A stretch of DNA of 64,000 nucleotides from Brevibacterium senegalense (GTDB lineage Bacteria > Actinomycetota > Actinomycetes > Actinomycetales > Brevibacteriaceae). A program made the position numbers and the translations under genes. Each line of letters opens with the position of its first letter. Position 1 is the first letter of the stretch. Location: positions 62,001 through 126,000 of the forward strand of contig NZ_HE978606.1 of assembly GCF_000285835.1 (NCBI RefSeq), given 5' to 3'. The notes beneath the pieces are model-generated. The model searched no databases, had not been told where the DNA came from, and saw only the letters and a program-made list of their open reading frames with translations. This document shows positions 41,906 through 50,433 of this stretch, one piece after another.

Positions 41906-42749
41906 GGTGACCGCGCCGGTGACGCGACCCCTCATCGTCCGGACCCGCGAGGAGCTGCGCGCGGCGACCACCGGCACCGTCGCGCTCGTCCCCACGATGG
42001 GGGCGCTGCACGACGGGCACCTGTCGCTCATGCGGCACGTGCGCCCGCTGGCGGACACCGTCGTGACCTCGATCTTCGTCAACCCCACCCAGTTCGCGCC
42101 CGGCGAGGACTTCGACACCTACCCCCGCACCTTCGAGCGGGACGTCGCCCTCTGCGCCGAGGTCGGGGTGGACGTGGTCTTCGCCCCCACCGTCGACGTC
42201 ATGTACCCGGCCGGACTGGACGGGACCGTGCGGGTCGACCCGGGCCCGCTGGGCCGGATCCTCGAGGGCGAGATGCGCCCCACGATGTTCCAGGGTGTGC
42301 TCACGGTCGTCGCGAAGCTGTTCGGCCTGGTGAAGCCGGACATCGCGATCTTCGGGGAGAAGGACTACCAGCAGCTCACCCTCATCCGCCTCATGGCCCA
42401 GGAGCTGTGCCTGGGCGTCGAGGTCCTGGGCGGGCCCACGGTCCGCGAGACGGACGGCCTGGCGATGAGCTCCCGCAACGCCTATCTCACGGAGGACGAG
42501 CGGTCGCTGGCCGCCGGCATCTCCGAGGCCCTGCACGCGGGTGCGGAGGCGGGCTCCGCCGGCGCCGAGGCCGTGGTCGCCGCCGCTGCCCGCGTCCTGC
42601 AGTCGCGCGGCATCACCGCCGACTACCTGGTCGTCACCGGCCCGGACTTGGGCGAGGCCCAGCCCGGGCAGGAGGGGCGCCTCCTCGTCGCGGCCCGTGT
42701 GGGTGAGCCCCGACTCCTCGACAACGTGGCGGTGCACCTGGGGGAGTGA
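41898..42749 (+). CDS. panC: Pantothenate synthetase
   Basis: 283-residue enzyme joining pantoate and beta-alanine with ATP. Signatures are VPTMGALHDGHLSLMRHV (ATP-site HxGH), IFVNPTQFAPGEDFDTYPRT, FGEKDYQQLTLIRLM and MSSRNAYLTEDER (KMSKS-like). GTG at 41898 overlaps the end of the Usp gene by 8 bp; a later GTG at 41907 is an alternative. The pathway partner panB is 28 kb away. The beta-alanine could come from uracil breakdown if the M20 hydrolase at 8.1 kb is a beta-ureidopropionase. Confidence 0.95.
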   Translation: MSEVTAPVTRPLIVRTREELRAATTGTVALVPTMGALHDGHLSLMRHVRPLADTVVTSIFVNPTQFAPGEDFDTYPRTFERDVALCAEVGVDVVFAPTVDVMYPAGLDGTVRVDPGPLGRILEGEMRPTMFQGVLTVVAKLFGLVKPDIAIFGEKDYQQLTLIRLMAQELCLGVEVLGGPTVRETDGLAMSSRNAYLTEDERSLAAGISEALHAGAEAGSAGAEAVVAAAARVLQSRGITADYLVVTGPDLGEAQPGQEGRLLVAARVGEPRLLDNVAVHLGE

Positions 42750-42777
42750 GGCGGGCGTTCAGCGCGGGGGATGGTCC

Positions 42778-44130
42778 TCAGTGCTGGGGCTGGGTGCCCG
42801 TGCTCCTCTGCTCGTCCTTCCGCGCGGCGTCGCCCGGGTCCTTCTGGCTGGTGCCGGCGGTGGCCCGGAGGTTGACGGCGCGGCGGATCTCCTCCTCCGC
42901 CTGGCGGGCCTGCCTCTGCGTGCGCTTGGTGGAGCGGACGGGGAGCTGGAGGGCGACCTCGGCGGGGAGGCCGGCGCGGAGCTCGCGGGCGCGCTCGATC
43001 TCGCAGTCGAGCTCGGCGCCGAAGAGCAGGATGCCGTTCACGATGAACACCCAGACGAGGAAGATGATGACGCCGGTGAGTGCACCGTACGTCGCGTTGT
43101 AGGCGCCGAACTGCGAGACGTAGAAGGTGAAGCCGAACGTCGCGAGGATCGAGACGACGATCGCGATGAGCGCGCCGATGCTGAGCCAGCGGAAGCGGGG
43201 CTGCTTGAGGTTGGGCGTCGCGTGGTAGAGGACCGCCACGCAGAGGACGACGATCCCGGCCAGCAGGAACCAGCGGGCCACGTTCCAGACGGCCAGGGTC
43301 ACATCACTCATCCCCAGCACCCCGCCGATCGCCGAGGCCAGCGGGCCGGACAGCACGAACACCAGCAGCGCGAGGGCGCCCAGGATCAGCATCCCCAGGG
43401 TCAGCACGTACATGACGAGGTTGAAGACGACGGGACCGCGGCCCTCCTCGACGCCCACGACCCGGTTCATCGCGCGACCGAACGACTTCACGTAGCCGGA
43501 CGAGGACCACAGGGCGACTGCGAGACCCACGAACAGGCCCAGCCCGGGCGACGGGGTGTCGAGGACAGAGTCGAGGAGCGGCCGGATGGTCGACCAGGTC
43601 TGGGACGGAACGATGCGCTCCAGTTCGTCCATGACGTCGTTGACGATCGTCCCGCTCTGCCCCGCGAGGCTGAGGATCGACACGAGGGAGACGAGGGCCG
43701 GTGCCAGCGACAGCAGCATGCGGAACGACAGGCCGGCCGCCAGATCGATGCACTGATCGCGGAAGAACCCCGCGAACGCGGTGCGGAGGACGAACTTCCA
43801 CGAGGCCGCAGGCAGCCGGCCGGACCGATCGACGGTGCGGCCGTCGAGGCCGGGCCGTTCGACGCGGGGCTCCGGGTCGTCGAGGACGTCGTAGTCCGTG
43901 ACGGGGTGGCCCGTGCCCGGCGTACCCGCGAGGTCGACCTCCGTGGGGTGGGACTGCTGAGCGAGGTGCACCTCGGGGGATGCGGGGGCGACGGGTGCGA
44001 GGGAGTCCCGGGGGACGAATGTGCTCCTGGAGGTGTCGGGGGCGACGGAGTCCCTGGGGGCGGAGGCGCCCGTGGACGTGTCGGGTGCGGGGGGATCACC
44101 GGGAGTGCCGTGATGCGGAGGGTGGGTCAT
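42778..44130 (-). CDS. YihY/BrkB family membrane protein
   Basis: 450-residue protein of the YihY/virulence-factor-BrkB family (once annotated as ribonuclease BN). A disordered N-terminus of about 110 residues with SxxxAPDTS/VAPDTSRS-like repeats precedes six helices: LAAGLSFRMLLSLAPALVSLVSIL, LALWSSSGYVKSFGRAMNRV, and the closing TYGALTGVIIFLVWVFIVNGILLFGAELD are typical. The C-terminal tail is rich in Arg, Gln and Glu. GGGAGG precedes the ATG. The family's function is not established; it may be a transporter. It is convergent with panC with a 28-bp gap. Confidence 0.88.
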   Translation of the reverse strand: MTHPPHHGTPGDPPAPDTSTGASAPRDSVAPDTSRSTFVPRDSLAPVAPASPEVHLAQQSHPTEVDLAGTPGTGHPVTDYDVLDDPEPRVERPGLDGRTVDRSGRLPAASWKFVLRTAFAGFFRDQCIDLAAGLSFRMLLSLAPALVSLVSILSLAGQSGTIVNDVMDELERIVPSQTWSTIRPLLDSVLDTPSPGLGLFVGLAVALWSSSGYVKSFGRAMNRVVGVEEGRGPVVFNLVMYVLTLGMLILGALALLVFVLSGPLASAIGGVLGMSDVTLAVWNVARWFLLAGIVVLCVAVLYHATPNLKQPRFRWLSIGALIAIVVSILATFGFTFYVSQFGAYNATYGALTGVIIFLVWVFIVNGILLFGAELDCEIERARELRAGLPAEVALQLPVRSTKRTQRQARQAEEEIRRAVNLRATAGTSQKDPGDAARKDEQRSTGTQPQH

Positions 44131-44423
44131 CGGGTGCCTCCCGGTGCGTCGTGCAGGTGGTCGTGGTGCCGCGCGGCCGGCTGCGTGTGCCACCGGGCGT
44201 GGCCCGGACTGCGACGGCATGCTCACAGTACGGCCCGGTGGTGCGTCTGTCCGGTTTCCGCGTGGTTTCACTGGCGTGTCGTGTCGTCGCTGAGCAGCGC
44301 AGGGAACATGCTCGTTCATGGTCGCCTGACGGTCCGGGGTCTGTGTTCCGGAGACCCGCCCCGGTCCACTCCACGGGCCCCGGCCCTGTGCTCCTCGTCC
44401 CGGTCCGCGTCCGTTCTCCCCGT

Positions 44424-44429
44424 TAGGCT
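44424..44429 (+). promoter_or_regulatory. -10 box of glpD
   Basis: TAGGCT gives a transcription start near 44436 and a leader of about 29 nt with GAGGT before the GTG start. The rest of the 334-bp gap (44131-44464) has a small GGGTCT/AGACCC hairpin (about 44337-44360) but no clear operator. Confidence 0.5.
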
Positions 44430-44464
44430 GGGGACCATTCCTCCGCGACGATTCGAGGTCCACC

Positions 44465-46309
44465 GTGCGCCCTGCCCCGCTGAATCCGACCACTCGATCC
44501 GCGACGCTCAGAGTGCTCGCGCGCTCTTCGGCGGCGACGCCGCTGGACGTCCTCGTCGTGGGTGGTGGAGTGACGGGCGCGGGCATCGCGCTGGACGCAG
44601 CCGCTCGCGGTCTCAGCACCGGCCTGATCGAGGCGGGCGACTGGGCGCAGGGCACCTCGTCCCGATCCTCGAAGCTGGTGCACGGCGGACTGCGGTACCT
44701 CGAGATGCTCGACTTCCCCCTCGTCGCCGAGGCCCTGCGCGAACGCGACCTCCTCCTCACCCGCCTGGCACCGCACCTCGTGCACCCGGTGTCGTTCGTG
44801 CTGCCCTTCTCCAGTCCGCTGGCGGATCGCGCGTACGTGGGATCGGGGGTCACGCTCTACGACGTCATGTCCGCGCGGGTGGGGCAGCGACGGGCGGTGC
44901 CCGTCCACCGTCACCTGGGGCCCGGGGAGGTGAAGGAGCGCTTCCCGGGCCTCCACGCACCCCACGGCGGGATCGAGTACTTCGACGCGCAGGTGGACGA
45001 CGCCCGGCTGGTCCTCACACTGGTGCGGTCAGCGGTGGGCCTGGGGGCCTCGGCGGTGTCCCGGGTGCGGGTCACGGACTACTTGCGGGACGGTGCGGAC
45101 GAGCCGGGCCACGCAGACCACCGGGACCACCGGGACCAGCCCGGCCACACGGATGGTGCGGACCAGCCCGGCCCCGGCACCCCCGGCGACCAGCCCGCCC
45201 TCGGCGACCCCCGCATCACCGGCGTGCGGGTGCGCGATGAGGAGACCGGTGAGTCGTTCGCGATCCACGCACGCGCGACGATCCTGGCGACCGGGGTGTG
45301 GACCGGGCGGCAGCAGGAAGCGGCCGGCACCCCTTCCGGCCTCGACGTGCTCGCCTCGAAGGGCATCCACGTGACGGTGCCGCGGGACCGGATCGATGCG
45401 CCGGCGGGTGTCGGGGTCATCACGCGGACGGAGGCGTCCGTGCTCTTCATCATCCCGTGGGGCGACCTGTGGCTCATCGGGACGACGGACACGCCGTGGA
45501 CGGAGGACGTGGACTCACCGCTCGTGACCTCCTCGGACATCGGTCGGGTCCTCGACCAGGCGAACGAGGTCCTCGAGACCACCCTCACCCGGAGCGACGT
45601 GGTGGGCGCGTTCGCCGGGCTGCGGCCGCTGCTCCAGCCCGTCGACGGTGCGGACGACAGCACGCGGGTGTCCCGCGAGCACGCTGTCATGGAACTGGCT
45701 CCCGGCCTCAGCGCGATCGCCGGCGGCAAGCTCACGACCTACCGCGTCATGGCGGCGGACGCGGTCGACTTCGCGGTGCGCGGGCGGTTCCCCAAGTCAC
45801 GCTCGCGGACGGAGGACCTGCCGCTGCTGGGTGCCGACGGTGCCCAGCTCACCGCCGCCCGCCGCTCCCTGCTGCTGGCCAACCGCACCCTGCGCGGCCA
45901 CGGCTGGGACGAGGCCCGCCTCGACCGGCTGCTGGGCCGCTACGGCGGCCGGTTCGCGGATCTGCTCACCCTCATCGAGGCGGCCCCCGCGCTCGCCGCC
46001 CCGCTGGACGGCGCACCCCACTGCATCGCCGCCGAGGCCGTCTACGCCGCCCGTGCCGAAGGCGCCCTCCACCTCGAGGACATCCTCCACCGCCGCCTGC
46101 GCCTGGAGTTCGAGACGCCGGACCGAGGGATCGCCGCGGCCCCGATCGTGGCTGGGCTGGTGGCGCCCGTCCTGGGCTGGTCGCCGGACCGGACCGCAGA
46201 GGAGGTCGCCGCCTTCGTCGCGACCGTCGACGCTCTGCTGGCCGCCGAAGCCGCGACCACCGACGCCGAGGCCGTCGCGGCCTTCCGGGAGTCCGTCGCT
46301 TCCCGCTGA
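44465..46309 (+). CDS. glpD: Glycerol-3-phosphate dehydrogenase (FAD, aerobic type)
   Basis: 614-residue flavoenzyme oxidising glycerol-3-phosphate to DHAP and feeding electrons to quinone at the membrane. DVLVVGGGVTGAGIALDAAARG binds FAD; GTSSRSSKLVHGGLRYLE, FIIPWGDLWLIGTTDTPW and SAIAGGKLTTYRVMA are family signatures. The C-terminal helical domain is complete. An insertion of about 40 residues (codons near 45094-45205) with DHRDHRDQPGHTDGADQPGP repeats interrupts the middle and is absent from usual GlpD proteins. The GTG start follows GAGGTCCACC. No glpK or glpF is adjacent. Confidence 0.94.
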   Translation: MRPAPLNPTTRSATLRVLARSSAATPLDVLVVGGGVTGAGIALDAAARGLSTGLIEAGDWAQGTSSRSSKLVHGGLRYLEMLDFPLVAEALRERDLLLTRLAPHLVHPVSFVLPFSSPLADRAYVGSGVTLYDVMSARVGQRRAVPVHRHLGPGEVKERFPGLHAPHGGIEYFDAQVDDARLVLTLVRSAVGLGASAVSRVRVTDYLRDGADEPGHADHRDHRDQPGHTDGADQPGPGTPGDQPALGDPRITGVRVRDEETGESFAIHARATILATGVWTGRQQEAAGTPSGLDVLASKGIHVTVPRDRIDAPAGVGVITRTEASVLFIIPWGDLWLIGTTDTPWTEDVDSPLVTSSDIGRVLDQANEVLETTLTRSDVVGAFAGLRPLLQPVDGADDSTRVSREHAVMELAPGLSAIAGGKLTTYRVMAADAVDFAVRGRFPKSRSRTEDLPLLGADGAQLTAARRSLLLANRTLRGHGWDEARLDRLLGRYGGRFADLLTLIEAAPALAAPLDGAPHCIAAEAVYAARAEGALHLEDILHRRLRLEFETPDRGIAAAPIVAGLVAPVLGWSPDRTAEEVAAFVATVDALLAAEAATTDAEAVAAFRESVASR

Positions 46310-46439
46310 GGTCGGCTGCTCGTGGGGCCCTCCGATCACCCCGGGCGTCAGCAGGCCCGGTGGGAGCCCTTCGCCTCCTGCTGGGGCAGGTCGTCGGTCT
46401 GCAGCACCCGCCCCCAGGGCGCTGCACCCGCGCCATAAC

Positions 46440-46476
46440 CCTCGAATCTCGCAGGTTCGAGGAGTAAAATCCGGAC
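46440..46476 (+). promoter_or_regulatory. Leaderless promoter and candidate operator of the second Usp gene
   Basis: TAAAAT (46465-46470) ends six bases before the ATG. A 7-bp inverted repeat CCTCGAA (46440-46446) and TTCGAGG (46456-46462) covers the -35 and spacer region, a likely binding site for a stress regulator. No equivalent is seen before the first Usp gene. Confidence 0.6.
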
Positions 46477-47520
46477 ATGGAAGACACAACGGGAACCACA
46501 GTCAGAGATCAGGTGCTGGTGGGTGTCGACGGGTCGGAGAACTGCGCACGCGCGTTCGACATCGCGCTGGCCGTGGCGAAGAGGCGCGGGTGGAGCATGC
46601 GCCTGGTGGGCGGGTACATCGTCCCGTCCCTGGGGTACGAGAGCGGCCCCGTCGTCGCCCAGAACTACGAGGAGGTGCTGGAGGAGCACGCCCGCGTCCC
46701 GCTGGACGCACTGGCGGAGGCGGCGGAGTCTGAAGGGGTCGATGTCTCGACCGCCGCGGTCGCTGAACACGCTGCCGACGCCCTGGTGCGCGAGACCGCG
46801 GAGGCGGGACTGGTGGTCGTGGGGAAGCGAGGACGGAACCGGTTCGCCGGTCGCTTCCTGGGCAGCGTGTCGGCTGCGCTCGCCGCGCACTCCCACTGTC
46901 CGACGCTCATCATCCCGGAGAAGTGGGAGACGCCGGACCCCACGAAACTGTTCGCTCCCCCGCAGGAGCAGCCGGGTGGCGACGACGCCGAGGTCGAGCC
47001 CACCCAGCTGCTGACCGAGTCCACCCCGCCCAAGCCGCGCGGACCCGGATTCCGGAACGTCGACGAGACGATGAACTTCCGTCAGGAGGTCGTCGTGGGA
47101 GTCGACCTGACGGACGACGCGGAGCGGATCGTGGAGGTCGCGGCGCAGATCGCGGAACTGTTCGGCCGACCGCTCACGCTCGTCGCCGCGGCGCCGCTCA
47201 ACGCGGATGCCTGGTATCCGAACCCGGTCGAGTACAACGCCCAGATCCCCTCGGTGCGGAAGCGGTACACGGATCATCTGGCGCAGGTGGCCCAGCGGGT
47301 GCGCGCGGCGCATCCGGATTTGAGCGTGCACTGGCAGTTCTTCGACGGCTCGCCTGCGGGAGTGCTGTCGGAGGCCAGTCGGACCGCGTCGCTCGTGGCG
47401 CTGGGGACGCGGGGACACGGGGGCTTCGCGGGGCTGCTCCTGGGATCGGTGAGTCAGGCGGTGCTGAATCGCAGCGTGTCGCCGGTGCTCGTGGTCCCCA
47501 CTCTCAAGAATGCGGGGTGA
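46477..47520 (+). CDS. Tandem universal stress protein, paralogue
   Basis: 347-residue double-Usp protein. Domain 1 has VLVGVDGSENCARAFDIALAVAKRRGW and GKRGRNRFAGRFLGS; domain 2 has VVVGVDLTDDAERI and GTRGHGGFAGLLLGS, nearly the same as the Usp at 40691, but the linker is about 50 residues shorter. The two probably arose by duplication and now flank panC, yihY and glpD. The ATG is leaderless (TAAAAT six bases before). Confidence 0.9.
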   Translation: MEDTTGTTVRDQVLVGVDGSENCARAFDIALAVAKRRGWSMRLVGGYIVPSLGYESGPVVAQNYEEVLEEHARVPLDALAEAAESEGVDVSTAAVAEHAADALVRETAEAGLVVVGKRGRNRFAGRFLGSVSAALAAHSHCPTLIIPEKWETPDPTKLFAPPQEQPGGDDAEVEPTQLLTESTPPKPRGPGFRNVDETMNFRQEVVVGVDLTDDAERIVEVAAQIAELFGRPLTLVAAAPLNADAWYPNPVEYNAQIPSVRKRYTDHLAQVAQRVRAAHPDLSVHWQFFDGSPAGVLSEASRTASLVALGTRGHGGFAGLLLGSVSQAVLNRSVSPVLVVPTLKNAG

Positions 47521-47560
47521 CGATGGTCGGTTGCCTGAATCCGGCCGAGAAGAATGGTCG

Positions 47561-47591
47561 CGAGAATTTCTCGGATTCATTCCCTGAATCC
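47561..47591. terminator. Two abutting dyads after the second Usp gene
   Basis: CGAGAA-T-TTCTCG (47561-47573) and GGATTCA-TTCCC-TGAATCC (47573-47591) are perfect inverted repeats sharing one base. They may end the Usp transcript; alternatively they are operators for the promoter that follows at 47593. Confidence 0.5.
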
Positions 47592-47592
47592 C

Positions 47593-47621
47593 TTGTGCCC
47601 CCGTGTCATGACGTGTAGTTT
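47593..47621 (+). promoter_or_regulatory. Promoter in the AT-richer gap
   Basis: TTGTGC (47593-47598) and TAGTTT (47616-47621) are 17 bp apart. Transcription would start near 47628, about 87 nt before the small ORF at 47715. Confidence 0.5.
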
Positions 47622-47714
47622 TTGTGGTGGTGATTCTCACTGGATCACGACACATGATTCCAGTCCGATCCGCGCGAAGCGGAGACGGGCTGACCTGACC
47701 GGGAGGAGGGCGAC

Positions 47715-47903
47715 ATGATGATCGATACGACGACGATGACTGCCGTCGCAGTCGAAGGTGCGCTCTCCCTCGGAGGTGCGTGCGTGGCCCATGCCGGCGC
47801 AGCGCGCGCGGGTGCGGCTCAGGGCTCGAAGTCTCGAGGCTCGACTGCGGTCGGGGTGCTCCTCGGCAGTCCGCGCCGACGCCGTGGCCCGTTCGCTGGC
47901 TGA
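47715..47903 (+). CDS. Small hypothetical ORF, possibly frameshifted
   Basis: 62-residue ORF with an unusually strong GGGAGGAGGG site six bases before ATGATG and a promoter upstream. The start (MMIDTTTMTAVAVEGALSLGGACVAHAGAARAG) looks protein-like with a hydrophobic stretch, but the end is Arg/Gly-rich. The +1 frame (47758-48057) continues with an Ala/Glu/Arg-rich, helix-like sequence built on 15-bp repeats, so the two may be one gene split by a frameshift. No family is recognised. Confidence 0.35.
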   Translation: MMIDTTTMTAVAVEGALSLGGACVAHAGAARAGAAQGSKSRGSTAVGVLLGSPRRRRGPFAG

Positions 47904-47972
47904 AGCCTTCTCCGCTGAGGCTGCGCTCGCTGAGAATGCGCCTGCTGAGACCTTGTCTGCTCAGGGTCGCCG
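47898..47972 (+). repeat. 15-bp degenerate repeat (about five units)
   Basis: Units GGCTGAAGCCTTCTC, CGCTGAGGCTGCGCT, CGCTGAGAATGCGCC, TGCTGAGACCTTGTC and TGCTCAGGGTCGCCG follow head to tail. In the frame open from 47758 to 48057 they encode AEAFS-AEAAL-AENAP-AETLS-AQ, a helix-like five-residue repeat. Confidence 0.65.
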
Positions 47973-48057
47973 GGGCCGTGGACACGGGTCCCCGGGCTCC
48001 TCGCTCGAGGTCACTGCGATCCGGCGTCGCCTTCGGATTCTGACGCGCTGGCTCTGA

Positions 48058-48339
48058 CCCGTTCTCTCTGATGCGAGCGCTCTGACGCGCTGAGTCTGAC
48101 GGGGACCCCTGCTTCGGAAGCCGGCGGCTGCACCCGTCCGAAATGCATACGGGATTGAAATGCATGCGAGAAACGCTTTCTGCGGTTGAGAAGAATATGA
48201 CCGCCGTGCATTTGTGCGTGTTGCCCGAATTGCATCCGTGACCATTCATCGAGCTCTCATTTCGCGTGCTCGAATCACTTTCCTGTTGTGACTGTCAGGG
48301 CACGTCGTCGTGCCCTGGCGTGAACCGTGAGGATCACTC
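48058..48339. other. Non-coding gap with low-GC island
   Basis: No convincing gene. TCTGACGCGCTG occurs twice (about 48040 and 48078). From about 48130 to 48300 the DNA is clearly AT-richer than the window, with a GAAATGCAT direct repeat (near 48139 and 48157). It probably holds the promoter of the small gene at 48340; foreign or decayed DNA is also possible. Confidence 0.4.
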
Positions 48340-48804
48340 ATGCCGTATTCCCGTCCCTATCCCCTGCCCCGTCGCATCGCCCTGGTGCTGGGTCTCACGC
48401 TGGTCCGCTGGGCGCGCGGCTCTGCAGTTGCGCGATCGCGCGACGCCGACAGGTCAGCCTCGATGCTGGAGCGCGCGGCAGCGCCCCCGGCAGCGGAGGG
48501 GCACACCGTGGAACCGTCCACTGCGGCGCACTCGATAGAACCGCCGACGACGGCTCACTCCGCCGAACTGTCGAAGACGGAGCATTCCACCGCACAGTCC
48601 ACGACGGTGCACTCCACGACGGCCTCACCGTCGGAGGCGACCGCAGCGGCTCGTTCCTCAGACGCGCCGCGGGCTGACACCGCCTACGCGCGTCAGGTCG
48701 AGGCTCGTGCCCGCGCGATCCGCCAGCATCAGGTCGACCGTCAGGTCGAGGCCGAGCGCCTGCGGGCTGAACGCCGCGCATTCTCCGGACTCGTCCACCC
48801 CTGA
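48340..48804 (+). CDS. Small hypothetical basic protein
   Basis: 154-residue ORF. It begins MPYSRPYPLPRRIALVLGLTLVRWARG, a basic-amphipathic start that resembles short actinobacterial proteins of about 80-100 residues (...PRRIAL..G..LV.W.R) and ends with a charged helix (ARQVEARARAIRQHQVDRQVEAERLRAERR). Between them lies a Ser/Thr/His-rich insert with repeated HSxxPPTTAHSAEL-like units. GAGG lies eight bases before the ATG. The function is unknown. Confidence 0.55.
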   Translation: MPYSRPYPLPRRIALVLGLTLVRWARGSAVARSRDADRSASMLERAAAPPAAEGHTVEPSTAAHSIEPPTTAHSAELSKTEHSTAQSTTVHSTTASPSEATAAARSSDAPRADTAYARQVEARARAIRQHQVDRQVEAERLRAERRAFSGLVHP

Positions 48805-48843
48805 CGCGGAGAGTCGGTCAGTCTGTGAAAGCCAGAGAGTCAG

Positions 48844-49410
48844 TCAGAGAGAGAAGACGGAATGGCAGGACGGGACGCGGTCCCGTCCTGCCAGTTCTGT
48901 GAGCTCGAGGAGCACGGACGATCCGATGACCGTCCCGCCCAGCTGTTCGACCACCGAGTGCGCGGCCTCGAGGGTTCCCCCGGTCGCCAGCACGTCGTCG
49001 ACGAGGAGCACCCGGCGGCCGGTGAGGTCGCCAGAGGCCTCGATCGCGGCCTCCGCGTACTCCAGTCCGTAGGTGACGTGCACCTGCGGAGTCGGCAGCT
49101 TCCCCGCCTTCCGGATGGGGAGGGTGCCGGTGCCCGTGAGGGCTGCGATGCCGGCCGACACGATGAACCCGCGCGCCTCGATGCCTGCGACCAGGTCGAA
49201 CTGAGGCAGGCCGGCGCTGTCGCAGAACGGGAGCGCGGCGGCGGCGAGCGCACTCGCGTACGCATCGGGGTCGGTCAGCAGAGGGGTCACGTCGCGGAAG
49301 AGGATCCCGGGCGACGGGAAGTCCCGAGTGGTGGTGATGAGCGAGAACGCCCGGTCCAGCGACGTGGTGGACGGGGCGGTCAACGGGCGTGCGGCAGGAG
49401 TGGAGGACAC
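48844..49410 (-). CDS. apt: Adenine phosphoribosyltransferase
   Basis: 188-residue type I phosphoribosyltransferase salvaging adenine to AMP. FPSPGILFRDVTPLLTDPDAY, GIEARGFIVSAGIAALTG and the PRPP loop RRVLLVDDVLATGGTLEAA are diagnostic. TAAGGT (49418-49423 on the minus strand) ends seven bases before the GTG at 49410, so that start is chosen over the GTG at 49419, which overlaps the -10 box. The upstream AraC gene's stop codon lies within the same -10 box. In many bacteria apt precedes relA; here it does not. Confidence 0.93.
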   Translation of the reverse strand: MSSTPAARPLTAPSTTSLDRAFSLITTTRDFPSPGILFRDVTPLLTDPDAYASALAAAALPFCDSAGLPQFDLVAGIEARGFIVSAGIAALTGTGTLPIRKAGKLPTPQVHVTYGLEYAEAAIEASGDLTGRRVLLVDDVLATGGTLEAAHSVVEQLGGTVIGSSVLLELTELAGRDRVPSCHSVFSL

Positions 49411-49420
49411 AGCGCACACC

Positions 49421-50359
49421 TTAACGGGCGGGGTCGGTGGTGTCTGTGGACTGCGCGCTGCGACGGTAGCCGGTGGGCGTGATGCCCAGGACGGTGCGCC
49501 AATCGTGGGTCAGGTGCGCGTGATCGGAATACCCCAGCTCGTGCGCGAGATCCGTGAGGGTGAGTCCGGGCTCCTCGCGCAGGCGCCGAGCGCCGTCGTG
49601 CAGACGCCGCCTGCGGATCAGCATCCCGGGCGACAGACCCACGTGCGTCGCGGTGAGTCGTTGCAGTGTCCGTTGCGAGACATGCAGGTGGGCGGCGAGG
49701 TCCGTGACGGAGTCGAGGTGGCGCTGGGTCTCGGCGGCGTCGACCATCCGGTTGGCCAGGAGCCCCTCCTCTGTCGGCTCGCCCAGCAGGGCGGTGAGCC
49801 ATGCGGTGAAGGCGCGGGCGGCCTCGGCGCAGGTGTCTGCGGGAGGTCGCGGTGACGCCATCGCGGCATGGACCGCGGCCTCGAGGTCGGGGAGGGCGAC
49901 CAGCAGCACGGTGTCCCGCAGCGCGGCGATGCGGGGAGTGACGTCCTGCGCGTCGGTGGGGGTCGTCTCTTCCAACGTTCCGGTGGCGCCGACCTGTGAC
50001 GCGGCGGCAGTGTCCTGCGGATTGCCGGAGCGGCCTGCCATCACGTGGCGGAGGACGGTGGGGATCGAGGCCGGCTGCAGCAGTGCGCCCACCGCCCACC
50101 CCGTACCGGTGAGATCGCGGTGCGACGCTCGGGTCGCTGGTCCGGAGAACTCGGTGCGGTCGTCGGAGACGACCAGGTTGCTGGTCGGGTAGCCGATGAG
50201 ATGCTGCCGCGATGTGCGGCCCGGCGCGACGTCCCACCGCGCGAACCAGAACCAGCGGACGAACGCGGTGAAGCCACCCGTCACCGAGATCCGGTGGAAG
50301 GTCGGCAGCCGTGCCGGGTACAGGACCCCGTCGCTGCTCTGCTGGGGCGGTCCGTCCAC
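49421..50359 (-). CDS. AraC-family transcriptional regulator
   Basis: 312-residue regulator with an N-terminal ligand domain of the DUF6597 type (GFTAFVRWFWFARWDVAPGRTSRQHLIGYPTSNLVVSDD) and a C-terminal AraC domain (about 215-300: SVTDLAAHLHVSQRTLQRLTATHVGLSPG, LTLTDLAHELGYSDHAHLTHDWRTVLGITPTGYRR). A Thr/Ala-rich insert lies near 110-150. It is divergent from a VOC gene, a common pairing in which the regulator controls the neighbour. The GTG start at 50359 is the first in frame. Confidence 0.88.
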   Translation of the reverse strand: MDGPPQQSSDGVLYPARLPTFHRISVTGGFTAFVRWFWFARWDVAPGRTSRQHLIGYPTSNLVVSDDRTEFSGPATRASHRDLTGTGWAVGALLQPASIPTVLRHVMAGRSGNPQDTAAASQVGATGTLEETTPTDAQDVTPRIAALRDTVLLVALPDLEAAVHAAMASPRPPADTCAEAARAFTAWLTALLGEPTEEGLLANRMVDAAETQRHLDSVTDLAAHLHVSQRTLQRLTATHVGLSPGMLIRRRRLHDGARRLREEPGLTLTDLAHELGYSDHAHLTHDWRTVLGITPTGYRRSAQSTDTTDPAR

Positions 50360-50433
50360 ATTCCGGAGCGTAATCCACGGTCTGGCGCGAATCTACAAGT
50401 CCGCAGTGCGCGGGCCTCCGTAGTCTCGAGGAC

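Noticed and set aside
46441..46462. TTCGAG/CTCGAA stretch as a tRNA-gene attachment site
   Set aside because: No tRNA fold and no integrase or second attachment copy is nearby. A regulator site is the simpler reading.
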